Assembly (NCBI RefSeq): GCF_005144585.1
Contig: NZ_SSMQ01000015.1
Location: 62,001 to 126,000 of the forward strand
Direction of reading: 5' to 3'
Source: Polyangium fumosum
GTDB lineage: Bacteria; Myxococcota_A; Polyangia; Polyangiales; Polyangiaceae
DNA length: 64,000 bases
The notes under the pieces are model-generated. The model did no database searches and had not been told where the DNA came from. It saw nothing but the letters and a program-made list of their open reading frames with translations. This document shows positions 1-6,568 of this stretch, piece after piece (positions within the stretch are counted from its first letter, which is position 1; the number at the start of each line of letters is the position of its first letter). Made by a program: the position numbers and the translations under genes.

Positions 1-95
1 TCTCGCTCGGGACGTTCGGAGCCGCGTTCGTGGTGCTCTGCCCGCTGCTCGGGCTCTTCGATGTGCGCTCGCTGCTGCGACGAGCGCGGCGCTGA
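1..95 (+). CDS. C-terminal end of a membrane protein (partial)
   Basis: Only the last 30 codons lie inside the window (third frame, stop TGA at 93-95). They read as a hydrophobic stretch (AAFVVLCPLLGLF) followed by an Arg-rich tail ending LLRRARR, which is the usual end of an integral membrane protein with a positive cytoplasmic tail. Nothing more can be said about the family. The next gene starts about 20 bases downstream on the same strand, so the two may be cotranscribed. Confidence 0.5.
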   Translation, partial: SLGTFGAAFVVLCPLLGLFDVRSLLRRARR

Positions 96-115
96 CGCCG
101 GGGCGTCGAAACGCG

Positions 116-718
116 ATGGCGGCGCGGCGCCGATCGCTGCAAGAACGCAGGGTGACGCCCGGCAAGATCCTGCACCCCGCGCTCCTCCATCCCTACCGCG
201 CCGCGTTTTACGTGTTCCTCGCCGCGCGTCGCACCCTGGTGGGGCTGTCGCCGGATCGAGGCTGGCGGACGTGGATCACGCCAGAAATCATGATCGGCGG
301 CTTTCTCATGCCGAGCGACATCGCCGAGCTCGAACGGCAAGGCGTGCGCGCCGTGGTGAACGCGACGAGCGAGCTCGTGGAGCCGCTCGGCACGTTGCGC
401 GCCGCAGGCATGGCCTACCTGCAGATCCCCTGCTGGGACATGCAGGTGCCGAGCCTCGAAGACGCCGACCGCGCGCTCACGTTCCTCGCCGAGCACATCC
501 AAGCCGGGCACCGGGTCTACGTGCACTGCGCGAGCGGCGTCGGCCGGAGCGTGGCGCTCGCCGTGTGTTACCTGGCGCTGCACGAGGGCATGAGCGTCGA
601 GGAGGCGATCGCATGGATCCGCGCGCGGAGGCGGGTGGCGATGCGTGAAGGGCAACTTCGCTTCGTAAACGACTACGTATCGACACGCGGGCGCCGAGGG
701 AGCGCGGAGAAGACGTAG
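116..718 (+). CDS. Dual-specificity-type protein phosphatase
   Basis: A 200-residue protein of the dual-specificity/tyrosine phosphatase superfamily. The P-loop is intact: HCASGVGRS at residues 137-145 gives the nucleophile Cys138 and the phosphate-binding Arg144 of the CX5R motif. Asp108 in CWDMQ is well placed as general acid in the upstream loop. A hydrophobic N-terminal segment (around residues 28-37) may anchor it to the membrane. The family removes phosphate from Ser/Thr/Tyr residues or from other phosphoesters; the substrate here cannot be told. The start is the first in-frame ATG after the preceding membrane-protein gene. No kinase is next to it, although Ser/Thr kinases are frequent elsewhere in the window. 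Confidence 0.8.
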   Translation: MAARRRSLQERRVTPGKILHPALLHPYRAAFYVFLAARRTLVGLSPDRGWRTWITPEIMIGGFLMPSDIAELERQGVRAVVNATSELVEPLGTLRAAGMAYLQIPCWDMQVPSLEDADRALTFLAEHIQAGHRVYVHCASGVGRSVALAVCYLALHEGMSVEEAIAWIRARRRVAMREGQLRFVNDYVSTRGRRGSAEKT

Positions 719-844
719 TCCGAGGAACGCGTAGACCAAGGAACAAGGAGATCACGGGCGCGGCGCGCGCAAAGCACGCCGCGGTGGCACGGCCCTTCCA
801 ATCGAGGTCCGAAGGAGGCGCGAGCGCCCCCACCTGGAGACCCC

Positions 845-1267
845 ATGAGAACGATCGCGCCCGCCGGCCGCGGGGACGTGCACACGCTGCTCATCGTGCT
901 CCCGCTCGTCTTCTTCGCGATCTCCCTCAGCTTCGACGTCGTCGCGATGCTCTCAGGCGCGCACGTCTGGGGCGTCGCGGCCGCCATGAACCTCGCAGCA
1001 GGGCTCGTGAGCGGCTCCCTGTCGTCCGTCTATTTCGCGCGAGAGCACGACCAGTACCGGCCAGGCTCCCGGGCCCGCGACCTGAGCTTCTTGTTCCTGT
1101 GGCTCTCGATCTGCGCGCTCCTCCCGTTCGCCGTGAGCCTCGTCCTGCGCGTCGTGCATCCCGAAGGCGTGACGCCGTCGGCAAGCGTCGCACTCTCGAT
1201 CATGGCGCTCGGCGTCGCGACACTGGCAGGGTGGCTCGGCGACGAAGCAGCCCGGGAGCGGGTGTAG
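845..1267 (+). CDS. Small integral membrane protein, DUF2231-like
   Basis: A 140-residue hydrophobic protein with four likely transmembrane helices, roughly residues 14-36, 42-62, 78-102 and 115-133. The layout of four helices with a short polar loop between helices 2 and 3 (FAREHDQYRPGSRARD) resembles DUF2231-type predicted membrane proteins, but this is pattern similarity and not a motif match. No signal peptide cleavage site or catalytic motif is visible. It stands alone, with the inverted-repeat element immediately after its stop codon. Function unknown. Confidence 0.6.
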   Translation: MRTIAPAGRGDVHTLLIVLPLVFFAISLSFDVVAMLSGAHVWGVAAAMNLAAGLVSGSLSSVYFAREHDQYRPGSRARDLSFLFLWLSICALLPFAVSLVLRVVHPEGVTPSASVALSIMALGVATLAGWLGDEAARERV

Positions 1268-1271
1268 GAGA

Positions 1272-1592
1272 GGTGGAGCTCCACGGCGTCTCGCCGGGGT
1301 TTCACCCCGGGCCCGACCAGGGGTTGTCCACCCCTGGACCCGGACCAGCGCCAGCGCTGGACCTTAGGTGGAAGAACTGCGCTCCGCGCAGTTCTTCCAA
1401 CAGCCAGGGGAGATGCCCATCGCAACGTCGGCGCTGCGGTCTCGATGGGCAAGCACGTCGCCGGTCTTGACCCGGCCTGTGCGATGAACTGCGCATCGCG
1501 CAGTTCATCGTCCTGGGTCCAGCGCCTCGCTGGTCCGGGTCCAGGGGCGGACAGCCCCTGGTGGGGCCTGGGGCAACGCCCCAGCTCCACGC
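1272..1592. repeat. Long inverted-repeat (MITE-like) element, copy A
   Basis: About 320 bases of non-coding DNA organised as two arms of roughly 110-120 bases that are imperfect reverse complements of each other. The left arm begins GGTGGAGCT and the right arm ends AGCTCCACG. Each arm carries a GGGGC..GCCCC-type hairpin, the block ACCCGGACCAGC, and a near-perfect palindrome: GAAGAACTGCGC-TCC-GCGCAGTTCTTC at 1371-1397 and GATGAACTGCGC-ATC-GCGCAGTTCATC at 1483-1509. About 85 bases of unique sequence separate the two palindromes. A second copy lies at 43697-44017 in the opposite orientation. No transposase is encoded inside. The rest of the gap up to the next gene (1593-1685) shows nothing recognisable. 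Confidence 0.75.
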
Positions 1593-1685
1593 CCCCAGCC
1601 AAAAACCACGAGACTTGGCCCATCGACGCGAGGTCTGGCATGCGTCGCTTCGATGCAAGACGATCGCCCTGGCTCGAACCGGCCC

Positions 1686-3242
1686 ATGCGCCTCGGGCTT
1701 CCGCTCCTTTGCGTGCTTGCGCTTGTGCCCCTCGGCTGCAAGGGCGGCAATGCTCCTGCGCTTGCGAAGGGCGAGCCGACGGAGGAGCCTCCGCCCGAGG
1801 TGCCTTCGCCGCCGGCCGATGGGCCGAAGCTCATCGTCTTGCAGAGCGGCACCGTGGTGTATGACCGGCCCTCGACGAAGGGGCGTCCGCTCGGGGAGCT
1901 TGGCGCGGGGGCTGCCGTCGCGCGCTCCTCGGAGCCGTTTGCGCGAAAGGAATGCCCAGGCGGCTGGTACGTCGTGCGGCCGCGTGGCTTCGTGTGCGCG
2001 GGGGAGGCTGCGACGACGGATCCGTCCCTCGCCGTTGCGCTGCCGCCCGGCCCGGATCTCTCGCGCGCCCTGCCTTACCGCTACGGCCGCGCCCGGACCG
2101 AAGGCGTGCCGCTCTACACGCGCTTGCCGATGCCGGCCGAACAGACGACCGAGGAGCCTGATCTGAAGCGCTACCTCAACAAGCGTGGTTCGCTCGACGC
2201 TGAGATGCTCGGCGCGGCCGCGAACGACGTGCCTGTGGATCCGCGCGGCGTGCCCCAGGGCCCGCCTGTGCTCATGCCCGGGGTCGACGGCGCGGATGCG
2301 GCTGGCAAGCGCACGGTAGGCTCGTTCTTCGCGTTTCCGGCGTCCGCGGTGGCGCCGCTCGCGCCGCTCGCGTCCCGCGTGGCGGACCTGAAGAGCGGCG
2401 TCTTGCGCAAGGGCAGCGGCGTGGCGCTGGCGGGGTCGTTCGTGGCGTCGGTCGCGTCGAACGCGGGGGAGGGCCGGCGCTTCGGTGTGACGCCCTCGGG
2501 GCAGGTCGTCCCGATCGACAGGCTGAAGCCGGCGCTCGGGACGACGTGGCATGGGCTCGACGTGGAGAAGGTCGGGCTGCCTGTCGCCTTCGTGCACAAG
2601 TCTGGCGTGACGGCGTGGAAGCTACGCAAGGGCGAGGCCGAGCCGGACGAGGACGAGGAGCTCGAGCGGCGCATGGCCGTTCCGCTCAGCGGGAAGTTCC
2701 GGACGGTGAACGGCGTGCGCTTCGAGCAGTCGCGCGAGGGCTACTGGCTGCGTGCGCAGGACCTCGTGGTGATCGTCCGCCGGACGAAGTTCCCGGATTT
2801 CGCGAAGGGCGATCAAAAGTGGCTGGACGTGAGCCTGGCCAACCAGACGCTCACGGCCTACGAGGGCCAGAAGCCGGTGTACGCGACGCTGATCTCGTCG
2901 GGACGCGACGTGCTGAAGGAAGCGGCCGAGAGCGCGTCGACGGCGCGCGGGACGTTCCGGATTCGTAAAAAATGGGTCACCACGGCGCTCGACAGCCGCG
3001 AGGTGCACGGCGACTTCGAGGTCGCCGACGCGCCCTGGGTGATGGAGTTCGAACCGGGATACGCGCTCGCGGGCACGTATTGGGGCGATGGGCTGGGGGA
3101 AGCGCAAACTTTCCATGCTGTCGCGCTCTCGCCCGTCGACGCGCGCAGGCTCTTTCACTGGTCCGGGCCGGAGCTGCCAGAGGGTTGGCACGGCGTGACC
3201 GACGCGATGGGCGAAGGGACGATGGTCGTCGTTCGGCCGTAG
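1686..3242 (+). CDS. L,D-transpeptidase (YkuD-fold) lipoprotein, catalytic residues lost
   Basis: A 518-residue lipoprotein. The chosen ATG gives a short signal peptide with lipobox LGC; an ATG 11 codons upstream would only add a polar extension. An SH3-like stretch follows (about residues 45-100). The C-terminal third matches the YkuD L,D-transpeptidase fold from KWLDVSLANQTLTAYEG onward, including the late block LSPVDARRLFHW. The family normally shows an HG pair and then SHGCxxL with the catalytic Cys. Here the equivalents read ALAGTYW and TFHAVALSP: the His of HG is Ala and the catalytic Cys is Ala. It is therefore probably a pseudoenzyme that binds peptidoglycan or partner proteins. No frameshift is seen, so it appears to be maintained as a full-length protein. 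Confidence 0.75.
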   Translation: MRLGLPLLCVLALVPLGCKGGNAPALAKGEPTEEPPPEVPSPPADGPKLIVLQSGTVVYDRPSTKGRPLGELGAGAAVARSSEPFARKECPGGWYVVRPRGFVCAGEAATTDPSLAVALPPGPDLSRALPYRYGRARTEGVPLYTRLPMPAEQTTEEPDLKRYLNKRGSLDAEMLGAAANDVPVDPRGVPQGPPVLMPGVDGADAAGKRTVGSFFAFPASAVAPLAPLASRVADLKSGVLRKGSGVALAGSFVASVASNAGEGRRFGVTPSGQVVPIDRLKPALGTTWHGLDVEKVGLPVAFVHKSGVTAWKLRKGEAEPDEDEELERRMAVPLSGKFRTVNGVRFEQSREGYWLRAQDLVVIVRRTKFPDFAKGDQKWLDVSLANQTLTAYEGQKPVYATLISSGRDVLKEAAESASTARGTFRIRKKWVTTALDSREVHGDFEVADAPWVMEFEPGYALAGTYWGDGLGEAQTFHAVALSPVDARRLFHWSGPELPEGWHGVTDAMGEGTMVVVRP

Positions 3243-3703
3243 CGCTCCGGGGGCTCCGCGCGGACAAGCCGAGCTACGCCCCGAAGCCCGGAAGCGGGAG
3301 CAGGACTGTCCCGCAGCGTGACAGGCTACCGAGCAGGCTGTGCGTTCCCTGCTCGCAGGTGGTCTGCGCGGATCGCGATTGCCCCCGGCCGTGACACCGC
3401 GGCCTGCGCGCCGCGCTGCGTCTCGCGTCGCCCCGTGCGTCTCTGCGACGCTCCCGACGAAGCCACCCCGAAGGCTCGATTCTCCCGAACAACACACGCG
3501 AAACGAGCATTCCTTCACGCAAAGTCGCGTGCGTCACGTGGGGGCCGAGCGAGCGCGCGGGAGGCGCGGAGGGCTCGGCACGACCCTTGCCGACGAGCAC
3601 GCACGTCACCGCGCCCTTCGCTCGCAAGAGAGGCGACGGCGGAGGAAACGCGTGGTCCGACGACCGGATCGCGTTCAATCCCGCGGCGGCAGAGGGACGA
3701 ACC
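3243..3703. other. Intergenic region without a convincing gene
   Basis: About 460 bases between the YkuD-fold lipoprotein and the histone-like gene. It is slightly less GC-biased by codon position than the neighbouring genes, and no frame shows a credible protein. An imperfect GC-rich inverted repeat (GCGGGAGCAGGACTGTCCCGC) occurs near its start and could act as a terminator for the upstream gene. The promoter of the histone-like gene presumably lies in the distal part, but no clear -35/-10 pair stands out. Confidence 0.4.
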
Positions 3704-4129
3704 ATGGCTTCCAAGACGACGACGACGCGCACGAAGAGCGCAGCCAAGCGCGGAGCGACAACCACGGCGCGCAAAGCCTCCGCTGCGACCAAGGGCGCGG
3801 CGAAGAGGACGACGAAGAGCGCCGGCAAGCGGGCCGCGGCGACGAAGGCGACCACGCGAACGGAAACGGCCGGACGCGCGACGACGCGCAAGGCCGCCCC
3901 TGCGAAGCGCACGGCTGCGAAGAAGACGACGCGCAGCGCCGCCGGACAACGCACGACGGCGTCCAAGGCGGCTCCGGCGCGGGCGCCCCGGAAGAGCGCC
4001 TCGACATCGCGCAAGTCGGCGACGGGAAGCCAGGCCCGCACAAGCGGCCCCCGCAAGGCGGGCGCTCGCTCGGGTGCGAGTCAAACTCGACGCGGGAGCG
4101 CTGCGGCTCCTGTGTCGTCGAGCGGTTGA
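3704..4129 (+). CDS. Histone H1-like Lys/Ala/Thr-rich DNA-binding protein
   Basis: A 141-residue protein made almost only of Lys, Arg, Ala, Thr, Ser and Gly, starting MASKTTTTRTKSAAKRG. Degenerate repeats such as AAKRTTK, TTRKAAPAKR and AAKKTTR resemble the disordered tail of eukaryotic histone H1 and bacterial H1-like proteins (Hc1, AlgP, HU tails), which bind DNA nonspecifically and compact the nucleoid. There is no folded domain. An in-frame ATG 39 codons upstream exists, but the basic composition begins at this ATG, which has a GAGGGA ribosome-binding site about 8 bases upstream. It ends 3 bases before the 3' end of a convergent tRNA gene. Confidence 0.7.
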   Translation: MASKTTTTRTKSAAKRGATTTARKASAATKGAAKRTTKSAGKRAAATKATTRTETAGRATTRKAAPAKRTAAKKTTRSAAGQRTTASKAAPARAPRKSASTSRKSATGSQARTSGPRKAGARSGASQTRRGSAAAPVSSSG

Positions 4130-4132
4130 AGC

Positions 4133-4209
4133 TGGTGCCGAAGGAGGGAATCGAACCCCCGACCCGGCGCGTATGAAACGCCTGCTCTAGCCAACTGAGC
4201 TACTTCGGC
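4133..4209 (-). tRNA. tRNA with CAT anticodon (elongator Met or Ile2)
   Basis: The minus strand folds into a full cloverleaf: acceptor stem GCCGAAG/CTTCGGC, D-stem GCTC/GAGC, anticodon stem GGCGT/GCGCC with loop TTCATAC, and T-arm GGGGGTTCGATTCCCTC. CCA is encoded. The anticodon is CAT. It lacks the 1-72 mismatch and the three consecutive G-C pairs of initiator tRNA, so it is elongator tRNA-Met or the tRNA-Ile whose C34 is modified to lysidine; sequence inspection alone cannot separate these. A good promoter lies just upstream. Confidence 0.93.
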
Positions 4210-4222
4210 GGAAGCGGCGCGG

Positions 4223-4251
4223 ACTATGTCGAGGGACGACGGGCCTGTCAA
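4223..4251 (-). promoter_or_regulatory. Sigma70-type promoter of the tRNA gene
   Basis: Read on the minus strand: a perfect -35 box TTGACA (4246-4251), a 17-base spacer and CATAGT (4223-4228, four of six matches to TATAAT). The distance from the -10 to the tRNA 5' end (about 13 bases) fits transcription starting a few bases before the tRNA. Confidence 0.6.
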
Positions 4252-4404
4252 GCGGGCAATCCGTCGAGGGGGTCTTTCTCGCGAAGAGCGTGGGCAAACC
4301 CACGCGCGAAGCCGGTGAAGAGGAGGCCGAGGGCGCTTGTCCTTCGGCCCGCCAGTCCGCCTCGTGAAGCGTCCTGAGAGCTTAAAGGAATGTGTGTCCG
4401 CGCG

Positions 4405-5730
4405 TCAGGGGCGCGCAGGATCCGGGGGGCGCACCGCGGGGTTCTTCGCGACGAAGGGCATCGACCAGGCGAACGTGGGCCCGAGCTCGCGCGGGAGCGG
4501 CTCGAAGGGAGCGCCGCGCAGGACCGCCTGCCGGCAGTTCTCATCGAACTCGGGGATGCCGCTCGGCCGCGCCACACGCGCGCTCGCGACGCTGCCGTCG
4601 GCGCGGATGACGAACGCCACCACGACCGTGCCGCCACGCCCCTCCGCGATCGCCCAGCGTGGGAACGCGTCCTTCCAGAGCGGATGGATCCGCGCGAGCA
4701 CGCGACGCACGTAGTCCATGCGGCGCTTGTCGAGCGCGCTCGCGTCGAGGCCTGGGCCCTGGCCCGTGCCGAGCGGATCGGCGACGGAGCCGCGGCCCGC
4801 GCTGCCACCCGATCCCGGCGCCGTGGGCCCGTTTTGCCCACCGGTCCCGTCCCCCGGTGCGCCGCCCGCGGTGCTCGCGTGCACGATCGACTGGAGCGCG
4901 AGCGCGGCCTCTTGCTCGCTGTCGACGCGGTCTGAGGGTCGTCCCTCGTGATCCGCGGGCACAGACGGCGTCCCCGCCGTCACCCAGGGGCGCGCGAGCG
5001 GCACCTCGGCGCTCGCGCGCGCGTCCTTGCCAGGCGCCCCATCCCGCGCGCCGATCCCCTCGGAAGGCGCCGCCACGCCCTCCTCCGCGCCGCCGACGGG
5101 CCGCGCCGCCTCGATGCCGTCGGGCGGGAGCGCCGCGGCGCCGAGCGCGCCTCCACGCCGCGTGGCGCGCCCGGCGCGGGAGCCGCCCGAGGACGGATCG
5201 TGCACGGCGTACGTGCGTCGCTCGGGTCGACTGCCGGAGCGACCACTCGCGAGGAAGGTGAGCTCCATCGGTTCACGGCTCGCGCGTCGATCCTCGCGGG
5301 ACGCGCGCTCCTCGCCCGCGTCGATGCGTTGCACCTGCGTGCGATCGATCCGCGACGGGACCTCCGTGACGAGCGCGCGATCGTCCTGCCGATCGGCGAG
5401 GTTCGTCGCGCGCGCCGAAGCCGTGTCCGTGCCGCCGCGACCCCGCTCGCCCGTATCCGGGCGCGGCTCGGCCTCCCCTCCCCCGCGTGGAACGGGGACC
5501 GCCGGCAGCTCGACGAGCTCGCCGGCGATCGACCCTTCGCTCAACGTCGGCAGCTCGATCTCCACGACTTCATCGCGGAGCGGCGCGTGCAGCCCTCGGA
5601 GCGCGAGGCCACCTGGCTCCGCACGAGAAGCACGCGCGAGCAGGGCGCCGCCGGTCGCGAGCAGGGCGAGGTGCACCACGAGCGAGAAAAAACTCGCGGA
5701 GACGAGCCTTGCTCTGTCGATGCTCCGCAC
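4405..5730 (-). CDS. TonB-like energy-transducing protein
   Basis: A 441-residue protein with TonB/TolA architecture. A single N-terminal membrane anchor (about residues 10-33) follows a short basic segment. It is followed by a long, low-complexity periplasmic region rich in Gly, Arg, Glu and Pro, and then a C-terminal TonB domain (about 345-430) recognisable from YVRRVLARIHPLWK, VVVAFVIRADGSV and PFEPLP. Such proteins couple the inner-membrane ExbB/ExbD motor to outer-membrane receptors. No exbB, exbD or receptor gene is nearby. The linker is unusual in being Arg/Glu/Gly-rich instead of Pro-Lys-rich. It sits 39 bases downstream of tatD on the same strand and may be cotranscribed with prkA and tatD. 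Confidence 0.75.
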   Translation of the reverse strand: MRSIDRARLVSASFFSLVVHLALLATGGALLARASRAEPGGLALRGLHAPLRDEVVEIELPTLSEGSIAGELVELPAVPVPRGGGEAEPRPDTGERGRGGTDTASARATNLADRQDDRALVTEVPSRIDRTQVQRIDAGEERASREDRRASREPMELTFLASGRSGSRPERRTYAVHDPSSGGSRAGRATRRGGALGAAALPPDGIEAARPVGGAEEGVAAPSEGIGARDGAPGKDARASAEVPLARPWVTAGTPSVPADHEGRPSDRVDSEQEAALALQSIVHASTAGGAPGDGTGGQNGPTAPGSGGSAGRGSVADPLGTGQGPGLDASALDKRRMDYVRRVLARIHPLWKDAFPRWAIAEGRGGTVVVAFVIRADGSVASARVARPSGIPEFDENCRQAVLRGAPFEPLPRELGPTFAWSMPFVAKNPAVRPPDPARP

Positions 5731-5769
5731 GCCTCCAGTATGCCTCGTCTCGGCGCTCTTGCGGGCGCT

Positions 5770-6543
5770 TCAGGCGAGGCCGAAGCGACGGCGCGCGTTC
5801 TCCGTCGTGCGCGTCGAAAGGGCGTCGAAGCTCTCGCCACGGAGCTCGGCGACGCGCCGCGCCGTGTGCACGACATACGCAGGCTCGCAGCGCTTGCCGC
5901 GCAGCGGGATGGGCGCGAGGTACGGGCTGTCCGTCTCGACGAGGATCCGATCGGGCGGCGCCCACGCGGCGACCTCGTGGATCGCGCGCGCATTTTTGAA
6001 CGTCACGATCCCCGAGAACGAGAGGTCGAAGCCGAGCGCGAGCGCCCGCTCGGCGAAGGGTCGATCCTCGGAGAAGCAGTGGATGATGCCGCCGACCTCA
6101 CGCGCGCCTTCCTCTTCGAGCACCGTGATCGTGTCCTCGGCCGCCTCGCGCGTGTGCACGACGATGGGCTTCTGGACGCGCCGCGCGAGGGCGATCATGC
6201 GCCGGAAGACCTCCCTTTGCGTCTCGCGCGGCGAGTGCATGTAGTGGTAGTCGAGCCCGACCTCGCCCACGGCCCGGACACGCGGTTCCCGGGCGAGGCG
6301 CTCGAGCTCGTCTTCCATTGCGCCGTCGAGGACACGCGCGTCGTGCGGGTGCAGGCCGACGGAGGCCCACACGTCAGGGCGCCGCGCGGCGAGGCCCGCG
6401 GCGAAGCGCGCCGGACCGAGGTCCTCGCCGACGCCGATCACGACGAACGCCTCGACGCCGGCCTCGCGCGCTCGCTCGAGGACGGCGTCTTCGCCTTCGG
6501 GAAAGTAGTTGGGATCGAGGTGGCAGTGGGTGTCGATCAACAT
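5770..6543 (-). CDS. tatD: TatD family metal-dependent deoxyribonuclease
   Basis: A 257-residue protein (usual TatD length about 260). It begins MLIDTHCHLDP, which holds the two N-terminal metal-binding His residues. Other family blocks are GEVGLDYHY (metal-ligand Glu), the His residues of PIVVHTREA and GIIHCFSED, and the Asp of LVETDSPYLAP. TatD enzymes are cytoplasmic Mg2+-dependent 3'-5' exonucleases linked to repair and DNA degradation. The frame is open far upstream, but the conserved N terminus fixes the start. The gene lies 25 bases after prkA and 39 bases before the tonB-like gene. Confidence 0.92.
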   Translation of the reverse strand: MLIDTHCHLDPNYFPEGEDAVLERAREAGVEAFVVIGVGEDLGPARFAAGLAARRPDVWASVGLHPHDARVLDGAMEDELERLAREPRVRAVGEVGLDYHYMHSPRETQREVFRRMIALARRVQKPIVVHTREAAEDTITVLEEEGAREVGGIIHCFSEDRPFAERALALGFDLSFSGIVTFKNARAIHEVAAWAPPDRILVETDSPYLAPIPLRGKRCEPAYVVHTARRVAELRGESFDALSTRTTENARRRFGLA

Positions 6544-6568
6544 CGTTCGAGAACCAACGACGCGCCCG

